From assembly GCF_039543185.1 (NCBI RefSeq), contig NZ_BAABJG010000035.1, forward strand, positions 1 to 64,000: a DNA stretch of 64,000 nt, read 5' to 3'. The stretch's first letter is position 1. Every line of letters begins with the position of its first letter. The notes under the pieces are model-generated. The model was not told where the DNA came from. It saw only the letters and a program-made list of their open reading frames with translations, and ran no database searches. The translations under genes and the position numbers were made by a program. The stretch comes from Paenibacillus_S vulneris. Its GTDB lineage: Bacteria; Bacillota; Bacilli; Paenibacillales; NBRC-103111. Below are positions 18,811 through 27,494 of the stretch, piece after piece.

Positions 18811-18844
18811 AAGAAACGGCCTTCTATTAGAATCGCCGTTTCTT
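18811..18844. terminator. Bidirectional terminator between convergent glycan genes
   Basis: AAGAAACGGC (18811-18820) pairs with GCCGTTTCTT (18835-18844). A-rich sequence lies to the left and T-rich sequence to the right, so it can stop the heptose operon and the leftward FkbM gene. Confidence 0.75.
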
Positions 18845-18870
18845 AATATTTAACATATTATAAATCTGCA

Positions 18871-19854
18871 TTAGTCCCTAGCTTTTGCATACAATACGGT
18901 CTCTGGAAATGCAGCAGTATGATGCCCCAGATAAAATTCGTAATCAACTCCAAATGAATCTATAAGACTTGGTATGGTTACAAAATCAGCATCATTATGA
19001 TAAAGGCAAATCGCCAATTTTGGTTTAAACCTTTGAATGGTTCTTTTAGCTCCATTTAACGCTCTTACTTCAGCACCCTCAATATCCATTTTAATGAAAT
19101 CTAGCTTTTCAATATTATATCTTTCCGCCCAGTCGTCAATTGTTATTGTTTCCGCCGTAACAGCCCCGTCAGAACTATTTTTTTGATTAATCTGAGTCGC
19201 TCCACCTTTTTCAGTAAAACAAAGCTTTTCCCCTGATTTATTCCATAACGCAAATGGATTTATTTTAATTCTTGAGGCTAATTCTGAGTTGATCTCCAGA
19301 TTATTTTGTATTCGTTCAATAAAAGCCGGTGTAAATTCAAACGAAAATACTTTTCCGTTTTCCCCTGTCAGGTAAGAGAACCATAAGCTCGTGTCTCCAA
19401 ACAAGACCCCGGCATCTAAGACATAATCACCTTTTTCGATATGAACCTTGGGATGGTTATATTGGTTGGAATACATTATCTTTGCAGTTGAAGTGAATGT
19501 CCAAGAATGCATCGGGACTTGTAATTCTTCAAAATCCATGAAATTAAAATATCTAGTAACACCAAAGTTATCATAACCACCGCTAGGGTCTTCTAATGGA
19601 CTAGTTGAATAATAACTTTCAACTTTCTGAGCAAACTGTTTAAAATCCTCCATATTAGGGATAGGGGTTTTCCATATACGATGAGCCAAGACATCATTTA
19701 GTAGTACACGCTCGCCTGGATCTTCAAGCCTTTTGTCCAGATATTCCGAAAGAGTTTTGTACTTTAATAATGATTGAATCCCACTATCTATTGCATTCGT
19801 TATAACATTTTTTAACTCATCTTTACTGATAGGCACATTTCCATTATTATCCAA
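18871..19854 (-). CDS. FkbM-family SAM-dependent methyltransferase
   Basis: A 327-residue protein. An N-terminal helical region precedes a class I methyltransferase with YVLDAGVLFGDTSLWFSYL as the SAM site (canonical GxxxG slightly altered), VFSFEFTPAFIERI as motif II, and KLDFIKMDIEGAEVRAL, the hallmark of FkbM proteins. Members O-methylate sugars and other polyhydroxy compounds. Together with the TylF-like enzyme at the other end, the locus has two possible glycan methylases. Single gene with its own promoter region at 19855-20042; low GC like the end of the heptose operon. Confidence 0.82.
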   Translation of the reverse strand: MDNNGNVPISKDELKNVITNAIDSGIQSLLKYKTLSEYLDKRLEDPGERVLLNDVLAHRIWKTPIPNMEDFKQFAQKVESYYSTSPLEDPSGGYDNFGVTRYFNFMDFEELQVPMHSWTFTSTAKIMYSNQYNHPKVHIEKGDYVLDAGVLFGDTSLWFSYLTGENGKVFSFEFTPAFIERIQNNLEINSELASRIKINPFALWNKSGEKLCFTEKGGATQINQKNSSDGAVTAETITIDDWAERYNIEKLDFIKMDIEGAEVRALNGAKRTIQRFKPKLAICLYHNDADFVTIPSLIDSFGVDYEFYLGHHTAAFPETVLYAKARD

Positions 19855-20042
19855 CGAAGCTTCCCCACATTCTTAACGTAGTAATTACCATCAGCTCATT
19901 ATTTTACCTAAATATATCAATAATTATAACACAGTAATCGGGAAAAAGTAGTAAAGTTCGACAAGAATAGTTCCATTTCGCCAAAATATCCTCAGGACAT
20001 AAGATGTACTTATTATCCCACAGAGCTAACTTTCGGCCTCAC

Positions 20043-21437
20043 TTATATAAGTCCTAGCTTTACAGCCGTATAACGAACACGGACTAGTAACGATTTCACG
20101 TTATCTTGGGCCAGGCATTCCACTCGCTTATCTCGCCTATCCAGAATATTCAGCACAAAGTGTGGAACATGACGAGTACAAACGATAATAATTTGAGCCG
20201 CTCCCCATTTCTGCTTCAACACTTCAGGACTCTCTTCATATCCATCGAACCAATCCGCCTGTAAGTTGCACTCTTCCAGCTTTCTGATGTAGTTATTCCG
20301 GTTTCTTGCGCCAAGCACGAGTACCTTAAGCTTCCTGAAGAAGATAAGCGGGGCCATGTGAGTGTTCTGTTCCTTGGTGCTTAGTGCTGATGCAGGATTT
20401 GTCTTCTTTCTTTTCCTACTGATGCTTTGCGGAGCATAGTGATAGCTGTATTGCTTGGCCACCTTCACCGTGTCATCATCAATTCGGTACGCTTTTGCAG
20501 GCAAATCTGACTTCAATTCGATTCCATCAGTGAGGATACGGTAAACTCTTTGCTCGAGATCATAGAAAAGAAAGCCTTCTTCGGCTTGAACGACATATCC
20601 GTGTATGTACAGCTTATGGTCCAAGTCAAGCGACCGTTGCTCGGGGCAGCGCGATTTTTCCAGCATATGCTTTAATTCTCTTTGCAGGTCCACGGCCGCG
20701 GCTTGATGGCTTGGCTTTCGCAAATCCAGTTTTTTTAAAAAAGTCTCACTAATCTGCCCAACTTGCTGGTTTGCGCCTATCTCGTTTAATTCTTCCAAGT
20801 ACCTGATTTGCTTGGCTTGCTCCTCAACAAGCTCCTGTAGACCATTTATCCGGTTTTGATTGTATTCCATTTCATTTTTTAATTGGTACTTATAGCCGCT
20901 ATTCTCATAGCCCAATCTAGATATAGTCCGTTTCAGCTGTAAATTCTCTGCCTTAAGCTTACGATTGTCGTTCGTCAGATCACTCGTTTTTTGTTCAAGC
21001 AGGTTTTGGTACTCTAATTGGGTTTCATCTTTTATTTGTCGATTGACAAGCTCCAGCTGCCGAGTCCGGGAATTCAACTGCTCAAGCTGCCGCACCGCCT
21101 CTTTATCCTTTTCTTTGGCTAGATACAGCTCCGTCTTGAACGCCTTCAGATCCCGGTTTAAATGTTGATTCGTCGTTTGAAGGGACGAGAGCTTTTCTGT
21201 TTTAGCAGCTTCCGCCTTCTCTAATTTTTCAATGACCCTTTTCAATTGTTCTATTTGCTGACTGAGTCGTTCCAGTTTGGCATCCGAAATTATCGTTCCT
21301 TCTTCGCTTGACTCTTCCCCCACATTAGATGCTTGCTGCCGCTGCTTCATCTTCTCAAAAAGCTGTTTCTTCGCCGACTCTCTATGACTCTTATTTGTTT
21401 CCGCTACTTTCTTCATTTGCGATACAAACGGATGCAT
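20043..21437 (-). CDS. Coiled-coil protein with a C-terminal DUF2325 domain
   Basis: A 464-residue protein. Residues 45-230 are a long coiled coil with regular leucine heptads. A middle segment (about 235-345) contains short beta-like stretches. The C-terminal 100 residues (KVLVLGARNRNNYIRKLEE...IIIVCTRHVPHF) match DUF2325, a small Rossmann-like domain of unknown function. It is separated from the FkbM gene by 188 bases and is probably independent of the glycan operon. No catalytic motif is visible. Confidence 0.72.
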   Translation of the reverse strand: MHPFVSQMKKVAETNKSHRESAKKQLFEKMKQRQQASNVGEESSEEGTIISDAKLERLSQQIEQLKRVIEKLEKAEAAKTEKLSSLQTTNQHLNRDLKAFKTELYLAKEKDKEAVRQLEQLNSRTRQLELVNRQIKDETQLEYQNLLEQKTSDLTNDNRKLKAENLQLKRTISRLGYENSGYKYQLKNEMEYNQNRINGLQELVEEQAKQIRYLEELNEIGANQQVGQISETFLKKLDLRKPSHQAAAVDLQRELKHMLEKSRCPEQRSLDLDHKLYIHGYVVQAEEGFLFYDLEQRVYRILTDGIELKSDLPAKAYRIDDDTVKVAKQYSYHYAPQSISRKRKKTNPASALSTKEQNTHMAPLIFFRKLKVLVLGARNRNNYIRKLEECNLQADWFDGYEESPEVLKQKWGAAQIIIVCTRHVPHFVLNILDRRDKRVECLAQDNVKSLLVRVRYTAVKLGLI

Positions 21438-21513
21438 ATCTATTCCCCCTCGTCTTTATTTCTACGGAAAGAGGATCCTCCGTTAACGTTTTGAACTCCT
21501 AAAAGCAGATTTA

Positions 21514-21594
21514 TTATTTTGTCAGTGCAATCACCAATGCGATGATACTAATAATCAACGCAGCTATATTGATGATATTCGTTGCTATTTTCAT
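21514..21594 (-). CDS. Small hydrophobic membrane peptide (26 aa)
   Basis: The reading frame from ATG 21594 gives a 26-residue peptide that is almost entirely one membrane helix (NIAALIISIIALVIALTK) with a short polar N-terminus. It is preceded by a GGGAGC SD-like site. Such peptides in Bacillales include type I toxins and small membrane modulators. I cannot name the family and saw no clear antisense RNA. Length, SD and helix favour a real gene, but chance is not excluded. Confidence 0.45.
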   Translation of the reverse strand: MKIATNIINIAALIISIIALVIALTK

Positions 21595-22186
21595 ATTCTC
21601 AGCTCCCTATATGAAAAAGCTTCTTTGTATTTGTATAATACAAATGTAGAATGACATTACCTTGTCAGAGAATATATGTTCGTGCGCGTGGACAAAAGAA
21701 AAGACTTACAAAAGCGAAATATCGCCCTGCAAGTTCTTACTGTTCCAGCTCTCGATGATCTGATGCGCCAGTTATTTAGATCTCTTCGTTTGAAATACCT
21801 CAAGTCTTGCTTTTGCAATGCCTGCTCTGGAGCTTCCTCATTTAGCCTGCGGCAAATTCGTAAAATAAATCCGCTAAATCATCATGGAATCCCCAACCGA
21901 TTCCGCTCGTAAATTGAGAGTTTAAAGAGGTTAAGTTTAGAGACTTCATTCGGGGCCCTAGTTACTTCTTGACATTAATTCTTTTACATCTTGAATAATG
22001 AAACTTTTAGAGTATCCTTCACTCGTTATACCTGTGAAAGTAATTGACATTGAAAGGTCCTTCTACGCTTAATAGCTTCTTGACGGCCCCAGGGGACTTT
22101 TTCCACATGTGTAAAATGCATCAACATTGGCTAATTTCTCTCTCCGCCGCAGCGCGTTAATAATATTTTTAATTACCTATTGATTA
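21595..22186. other. Gene-poor stretch, no feature supported
   Basis: About 590 bases. A 78-codon rightward frame at 21676-21912 has no recognisable similarity and no SD site, so I do not call it. The reverse strand shows only short frames separated by stops. Nothing else is seen. Confidence 0.4.
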
Positions 22187-23179
22187 CTAATCACGAATCT
22201 CCTCTACTTCGGAAGCTTGTTTATTCATATATTCCTCACGAATTTGGTAAAGAGTCTTGCCGCTTTCTTTTAATACCGAGAAATCATAGGTCGCTATATT
22301 GGACCAACCGAATACTTCCTTTAACCAGGCCAATAAGGACTTTTCCTTGCCATCAACTCGAACGTTCCCGTTACTAAGCAAGGTCGCTTCATCGTCTCTG
22401 CCTTTTGCTACAATAATATCTCCTTCTTTAACAACACCCCATTGAAGCATTTCATCAATTTTAGGTAATGACCGTCGTTGACTATCTTTGGTTTGTTTGA
22501 TTCTGGAAGGAGTTCTCTCCATTAAATTGACATAGTAGTCGTCATAGTTGGTTAGGGGCAGCAGTTTCTCAGTGGTTATAAACAATTCATGATTAATCTT
22601 ATAAGGCGTGAGCTTGTAACAACTCATATCTACACCATTACTATTCAGCCAGGCTACGGCAGACAATGTTTGATCATCATAACCCGAAGCAACGAGGATA
22701 ATCTTTTGTTTCTTATTGAAACTGGCTTCGGCACCGTTCACCTTCAAAAACTCGTTTAATTTCCTGAGTCCAAGCTCATATGAGGTTAACTCGTTAAGTT
22801 CAAATTCATTTTTATGCTTTTCAATATAGGGTGCATAGACCTTTTTAACGAGATCATCTGTATCTGCTATCGTTGCGTAACTGGCAGCGTATCGGATAGC
22901 CTGAAATTCAAAAGCCTCTTTGCGATTTTCAATATCTTTGCGATCCCGCTTAATTTCTATCAATACAATATTCCCGTTATTATCTACAGCGGTAAGATCG
23001 CTTCTTCCAAGGCTTTCGTTCTTCACTTGCCGCCCGACGATAAGCATGGACTCCTCATCATCGCATAGCATTTCGATACTATTCCTGAGAAGCTCTTCCA
23101 TATCATTTTCTACCATTCCAAGTTCTGCGAACGTCACAGCATCGACCTTTATTGCCTTTTTATTTTTTATATTGTACAA
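22187..23179 (-). CDS. Predicted PD-(D/E)xK nuclease with C-terminal RAMA domain
   Basis: Read from the TTG at 23179, which has GGGGGACAGG upstream, the protein has 330 residues. An uninterrupted frame extends to 23296 but its extra residues look non-coding. The central part has an endonuclease pattern: Asp61 and Asp66 in GRSDLTAVD, then Glu75 and Lys77 in VLIEIKRD, as in DUF91/NucS-like enzymes. The C-terminal about 70 residues (GVVKEGDIIVAKGRDDEATL...SLLAWLKEVFGW) resemble RAMA, a domain linked to modified-DNA recognition in restriction and methylation systems. It may be a modification-sensing restriction enzyme, which fits the nearby restriction-modification pair. Activity is inference. 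Confidence 0.7.
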   Translation of the reverse strand: MYNIKNKKAIKVDAVTFAELGMVENDMEELLRNSIEMLCDDEESMLIVGRQVKNESLGRSDLTAVDNNGNIVLIEIKRDRKDIENRKEAFEFQAIRYAASYATIADTDDLVKKVYAPYIEKHKNEFELNELTSYELGLRKLNEFLKVNGAEASFNKKQKIILVASGYDDQTLSAVAWLNSNGVDMSCYKLTPYKINHELFITTEKLLPLTNYDDYYVNLMERTPSRIKQTKDSQRRSLPKIDEMLQWGVVKEGDIIVAKGRDDEATLLSNGNVRVDGKEKSLLAWLKEVFGWSNIATYDFSVLKESGKTLYQIREEYMNKQASEVEEIRD

Positions 23180-23382
23180 TTTCCTGTCCCCCGTAGTTAT
23201 GCGATAATAGCGCCGCGGCGCATGTATTTCCACACAGATAATCAGATTATTAAATTCGACAAAAACAGGAAAAATCCTCCATAAAATAACAGGCACCTGT
23301 CTAATAAAAATAGCTAGATCGTCTGTTTAGCAAACGATATAGCTATTTGGGAACTATATTCGGGAGGCCCCGTTTCATTCCG

Positions 23383-23823
23383 TTAAGCCAGAACGCATTG
23401 ATATGAAGATTCATCCCCGTCTACTACTTTTGCAGATAAATGCTGCAGCATTCTTTCCGTCTTCACCAAAAGCTTACGCACATGTTCCTCCGCAGGCGGA
23501 TTTGAGATTAAGCTGTCATCATGAGCGGCAAACAAGAGAAGGTTATTTAAAAATAACTCTGCGTTCAAGTCCAATTCGCCGCACGATTGAAGATTCCTTA
23601 TTATATATTCGTACGAATGCTGGAACGGAAGGGGATTGCCGTTAACCTTGATATAAAGCGCTTTAAGCGTAGCTTTCACCGACATCCCTGCAAGAGTCAC
23701 GCATTCCTTATGCATGTCATGATCAAGAAAAATAAAGGCCTGTGATATGTATCGCAGAGATTGTTCATGCCAAATCTGGATATCCGACAACAAGCTTAAC
23801 TGATTGATTGATGTCGCTGACAT
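23383..23823 (-). CDS. HEPN-domain protein
   Basis: A 146-residue, almost fully helical protein. The core LAGMSVKATLKALYIKVNG and LPFQHSYEYIIRNL matches HEPN domains, which bind nucleotides or RNA and are common in toxin-antitoxin and defence loci. I do not see the RxxxxH ribonuclease motif, so this may be a non-catalytic member. No good SD sits directly before the ATG. Instead a short leader frame with a strong GGGGGG site starts 26 bases upstream and overlaps the gene start (see 23796-23849). It lies downstream of a small gene and divergent from an XRE regulator. Confidence 0.7.
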   Translation of the reverse strand: MSATSINQLSLLSDIQIWHEQSLRYISQAFIFLDHDMHKECVTLAGMSVKATLKALYIKVNGNPLPFQHSYEYIIRNLQSCGELDLNAELFLNNLLLFAAHDDSLISNPPAEEHVRKLLVKTERMLQHLSAKVVDGDESSYQCVLA

Positions 23824-23849
23824 TTCATATCGTTATCCAAAATACTCAT
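23796..23849 (-). CDS. Possible 17-codon leader peptide overlapping the HEPN start
   Basis: ATG at 23849 is preceded by GGGGGG at about nine bases. The frame runs 17 codons to a stop at 23796, inside the HEPN gene in another frame. This arrangement could couple HEPN translation to the leader. The alternative is a frameshift that has cut off the true N-terminus. Only sequence layout supports it. Confidence 0.3.
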   Translation of the reverse strand: MSILDNDMKCQRHQSIS

Positions 23850-23894
23850 TTTGGAAATCCCCCCGTTTCTTCTTTAGCAAACCCGCAGTTCCAC

Positions 23895-24086
23895 TTACTC
23901 AAGAATGATAGCAAGCCATATAGGATCATCAAGAATCATTTCAATGCGGGCAATTTTGTAGCTCATCGCTTCGTATGAAACAACATTCACCATCTGAAGA
24001 AGAAGCAGAAGCTCCGATATATTGCTGACCTGCTTTTCAATATATGTATCGTTAGGGAGTAACCATCGGACCTTTGAACCATTCAT
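23895..24086 (-). CDS. Small protein of unknown function upstream of HEPN gene
   Basis: A 63-residue protein with SD AAGGAGCGGG just before its ATG, which makes it likely real. It has alternating hydrophobic stretches (ISELLLLLQMVNVV, PIWLAIILE) and no recognisable domain. It precedes the HEPN gene by 71 bases on the same strand and could be its partner in a two-gene unit. That is inferred from position only. Confidence 0.5.
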   Translation of the reverse strand: MNGSKVRWLLPNDTYIEKQVSNISELLLLLQMVNVVSYEAMSYKIARIEMILDDPIWLAIILE

Positions 24087-24285
24087 GATGATATCCCGCT
24101 CCTTCTTAGTTGGACATCTAATCCTGGATTAAAAATAAAAACTCTTCATTATCTGCAGTTGAAAGCACTTCAAACCTCTCTGGGCTTGTCTCATAAGGTC
24201 TATTCCCTGCATAAAATGTTAAGGCTAGAAAGCATATATGATCTTATTAATGAATCATAGGATAACTTCCTAAAACGAATATATC

Positions 24286-24297
24286 ACTTATAAGTGT
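24286..24297. promoter_or_regulatory. Perfect 12-base palindrome between divergent XRE and small-protein genes
   Basis: CACTTATAAGTG lies 79 bases before the XRE start. A perfect short palindrome in the shared control region of a repressor and a divergent gene pair is a plausible operator for the XRE protein. No binding evidence. Confidence 0.35.
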
Positions 24298-24375
24298 ATT
24301 TTTCAACTTTATACACCGATAATGGGATTCCAATTTAAGTCAAGCTCTCCTACGCTTATATTGAGGTGATTCGAT

Positions 24376-24729
24376 TTGTCTAGTCTAAGAAAATTAATTG
24401 GTGAAAGAATAAGATATATTCGAAAACTAAAAGGGCTAACGCAAGAAGAATTGAGTGAAAAAGCCCAAATTCGATATACATATCTAAGTGACGTTGAACG
24501 CGGCGATCGAAATGCTTCTCTGGATTCCCTCGAAAAAATAATCCGCGCTCTTGATATTCAAACCAGCGACTTATTTGATTTCAGTGAGCTTCATGTAGAC
24601 CAGACTAATCTTGAATTAAAGGATACCTTAGAGGTTCACTATAATTTCTTAAAAAATAAGAATCTCGAAGACGTGAAAATGATTCATCGGATTACTAAGG
24701 ATATATTTAAATCCATTGAATCTAAATAG
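24376..24729 (+). CDS. XRE-family helix-turn-helix regulator
   Basis: A 117-residue protein with an N-terminal HTH_3 domain (residues 8-62; LTQEELSEKAQIRYTYLSDVERG is the helix-turn-helix core) and a helical C-terminal tail that may dimerise. TTG start at 24376 with SD GAGGTGA at 24362. It resembles the regulator at 57115, so the two are likely paralogues. It may control the divergent HEPN unit. Confidence 0.85.
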   Translation: MSSLRKLIGERIRYIRKLKGLTQEELSEKAQIRYTYLSDVERGDRNASLDSLEKIIRALDIQTSDLFDFSELHVDQTNLELKDTLEVHYNFLKNKNLEDVKMIHRITKDIFKSIESK

Positions 24730-24744
24730 GACAGCATTGCAAAA

Positions 24745-24779
24745 AAAGATGACTCTTGACGAATCAAGGAGTCATCTTT
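24745..24779 (+). terminator. Terminator of the XRE gene
   Basis: AAAGATGACTC (24745-24755) pairs exactly with GAGTCATCTTT (24769-24779). The T-run is short. Confidence 0.65.
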
Positions 24780-25517
24780 GGTTATATATAGCGAGTGTTT
24801 TTTACTTGACAAACCTTTATCATCTAGGCTTGGGTTTCTTTTTTTAGGCAAATGCCTGAAGGAGTAGCTTCCTTAACTTATCGGTTCTGCAGGGAATGTT
24901 CCCTTCACTTAATCTAATACTTTCCTCGCCTTTCATTAGCCGCGGTTAACAAAACCGTTAAATGTCACTTTGTTTTAATTTTGGAAAGTTTCGCATGTGC
25001 CTTTACTCTACTCTCTGCAACTGAATCAGCAGATATAATCTCTAAAGGTTTCAAGCAAACTTCTTTTATTATTTGCACTTCTAAGCCTCATCGGTATTTT
25101 GTTAGTTTAATCTGGAATGGCGGCTGTGATTTGATTTTTTTCTGCTTCCATTCCTCGGATATAAGGATCTTCAGCCAATAGGATTGAATCGCCCCACATG
25201 CCTTGAGTAATTGTCGCAGACAATATCCATAAGATGTAGCAGCGTTTCACCTAGTAAAATCCTTTGAGCGTTCATTAAAATGTAGGGCACCTTTAAATAT
25301 TCACTATAGACAGACCTTATTCAGAAAATGCAAAACGTAACCATGATTTAAACTTATCTTTTCGTTAACGTGCTGAATGCAGGTTTTGCGCCGCGGTGTG
25401 CAATGTAATTAATCCATGATGAATGCAGAAAACGATTGTGTGTGATCAAAATGTGGTCAATGGTGGTCAAGCTAGAGAGAACCGAGAGTCCACTTAAAAT
25501 AACATTTCCTGGTTCAA
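24780..25517. other. Gene-poor stretch, no feature supported
   Basis: About 740 AT-rich bases. A 66-codon rightward frame at 24981-25181 has no SD and no family similarity. I see no RNA gene or mobile element in it. A boundary of foreign DNA may lie here, but there is no clear repeat to mark it. Confidence 0.35.
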
Positions 25518-25877
25518 TTGGAAATTAATTCAATTGAACTTGAACTTTCTAGACTTCTAAGACAATGTATTTCAATCCAGGGCATTATTAATATGGATTC
25601 TGAGTTAGAGGAACGTTTATTGACCAAGCTTTTGTCTCACTTCTCGAACCGCAAAGTTACTGCTGCTCTTGTTTACCATAAAACTTTTCGGCCTGTTATG
25701 AATGAGGCATACTTTTCCTTCGGCACAAAGTTTCGAGCATATATTAAAAATATTAACACACATCTTACCAATAAAGATGATGTAACTTACTGTGTTGATG
25801 CTATTCAAGCAGAAATACTAAGATCATTTAAAGCCTTGTTAGATAATGATGTGATTTACAAAACAAGCAAGATCTAA
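25518..25877 (+). CDS. Hypothetical protein
   Basis: Up to 119 residues, helical, with no recognised domain. The TTG at 25518 lacks a clear SD; an internal ATG at about 25593 would give a 95-residue protein. A terminator-like hairpin follows at 25907. Composition (helical, with charged and hydrophobic residues alternating) is protein-like. The gene could be a 5'-truncated remnant. No function can be assigned. Confidence 0.4.
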   Translation: MEINSIELELSRLLRQCISIQGIINMDSELEERLLTKLLSHFSNRKVTAALVYHKTFRPVMNEAYFSFGTKFRAYIKNINTHLTNKDDVTYCVDAIQAEILRSFKALLDNDVIYKTSKI

Positions 25878-25906
25878 TTTGACCTTTTTCTGGATGTACT
25901 TTTCAG

Positions 25907-25935
25907 AAGGGACCGAACAGATGCGAGTCCCTTTT
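25907..25935 (+). terminator. Terminator-like hairpin after the hypothetical gene
   Basis: AAGGGAC (25907-25913) pairs with GTCCCTT (25927-25933), followed by TT. Confidence 0.5.
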
Positions 25936-26002
25936 ATGTCATGCGGATAACGACGTAAGTTGTCCTGCTATTGCCGGTCAATCTGACTATGTAAGGTTAA
26001 AC

Positions 26003-26031
26003 AAAAAAAACACCTGATTTCGTATCAGGTG
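26003..26031 (-). terminator. Terminator-like hairpin, leftward
   Basis: CACCTGAT/ATCAGGTG stem with a T-run of eight on the minus strand. It lies beyond the nearer terminator of the S-subunit gene and may be a backup stop for that operon. Confidence 0.6.
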
Positions 26032-26246
26032 ATCTCAGCACTAATCTATTAATTCCGTCAACAATCAGTCAAATTTAAAAGCCCCTGTTTCACACTTCCA
26101 TCCAATCTGTACTACTACCCAAACCCGCTCCACCACTGCAATCTCAGCGATCTGTACCATTCAATCACCAACAAAGCGACCGATTCCACATGTGTTGAGT
26201 TGATAGTACATACAGGAGTGGCATTAGTTCAATTCTTAAATCATCT

Positions 26247-26274
26247 AAAAAGGTCACCTGTCTATAGATGACCT
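26247..26274 (-). terminator. Terminator of the restriction-modification operon
   Basis: AGGTCA/TGACCT stem with a T-rich tail on the minus strand, five bases after the S-subunit stop. Confidence 0.55.
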
Positions 26275-26279
26275 CAACT

Positions 26280-27485
26280 TTATTGAATATCTTTTTCTAA
26301 TATATCATTAATATTAGATATGATGTTCTCAATTTTGTTTTTATATTTTTCAAGCTTTTCAATCTTACTAAATGCGTCATTTTGTACATCAATATCAGGT
26401 AATTCGAATGTAATTGGTGCCATCTCGCTCAAATGAAGATTGGCACGACCTCTTTCTTTCTTAAAATGATATTGTTGAATGTATGCAAAGAATTTAAGAT
26501 TTATCTTATCTTGGTACTCATCCTTTGGAATTAACACTCCACAATGATCAGTAGGATAAAATTTGTAATCTCTATAATACAATGTTCCTACATTACTTCC
26601 ATCTGTATTCCAAGTTACACATGGGGTATTAATAATATAGTTCCCCCCTGCTTGATTTTTCCAAGTATCCCAAGTGTTAATTACTTTTCTACCTCTAACA
26701 ATTGAACCTAACCATGCAATATCGCCATACCCCATAATGCCTTTATTTGTAATTGCACCTGATGATACTATTGGAATAATCTCTTTATTACCTTCTTCAT
26801 AGTTGAGTAAGTTGTTGTATATGTCACTACTAATTACTCTGCGACCTGTTCCCATAAGGAAAACTTCTCCAACCTTATACTCTGTAACATCATTAAACTG
26901 TATGATTTTTGATAGTGTAGTATCAATTTCTTCTAATACTCTAGTAAGGTTAGACTTTATCTTTAACAACTTATTAATAGATATTAATTCTTCTTCCTGC
27001 TTTTCTACGGAAGGGATATCAACCTCAATATTTCCCAAAGTCATACTCATAACCTTACCATTTGTATCTTGGGATTTTTTTTCTTTATATACCTTTCCCT
27101 GATACTTTTTAACAAACCAATCTAGTAAAACTTTGTCTTTGTACTCTTCCCTCAATACCATAGTTCCACATACATTTGTAGTACTATACTGTCCCTTTCT
27201 AACAAACATAGTACCTGCATAAACTCCATCAGTTGTCCAAGTAATACTTTCAAAATCTTTTGGGTCAATGTCCTTTACATAATTTACTTTTTCATCTTCT
27301 TCAACTTCATAAAGCCTTTCAGGATACATTGCAAAAGGCAAATATCCAAACAAGCCCTTATTAGCAGTTTTAGAAGAATATACAGGATATCTCTCACCAT
27401 CAATTAACTCGTTTACATGAGAATACAAATCTTCATTACTAGTTACTTTCCCTCTTATTAGGTAAAAAACCTCATTAATTTTCAT
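26280..27485 (-). CDS. DNA specificity subunit (HsdS-like)
   Basis: A 401-residue protein with two similar halves, each a target-recognition domain followed by a helical spacer. Matching landmarks are YPVYSSKTANKGLFGYL in the first half and EIIPIVSSGAITNKGIMGYG in the second, then TTDGVYAGTM and NTDGSNVGTL, then CGTMVLREEYKDK and CGVLIPKDEYQDK. It sets the two-part DNA sequence read by the associated methylase/nuclease. It lies nine bases downstream of the methylase gene and is co-transcribed. The recognised sequence cannot be read from the protein. Confidence 0.88.
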   Translation of the reverse strand: MKINEVFYLIRGKVTSNEDLYSHVNELIDGERYPVYSSKTANKGLFGYLPFAMYPERLYEVEEDEKVNYVKDIDPKDFESITWTTDGVYAGTMFVRKGQYSTTNVCGTMVLREEYKDKVLLDWFVKKYQGKVYKEKKSQDTNGKVMSMTLGNIEVDIPSVEKQEEELISINKLLKIKSNLTRVLEEIDTTLSKIIQFNDVTEYKVGEVFLMGTGRRVISSDIYNNLLNYEEGNKEIIPIVSSGAITNKGIMGYGDIAWLGSIVRGRKVINTWDTWKNQAGGNYIINTPCVTWNTDGSNVGTLYYRDYKFYPTDHCGVLIPKDEYQDKINLKFFAYIQQYHFKKERGRANLHLSEMAPITFELPDIDVQNDAFSKIEKLEKYKNKIENIISNINDILEKDIQ

Positions 27486-27494
27486 ATAATCACC

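Noticed and set aside
21676..21912. 78-codon frame in the gene-poor stretch
   Set aside because: No SD, no similarity, irregular composition.
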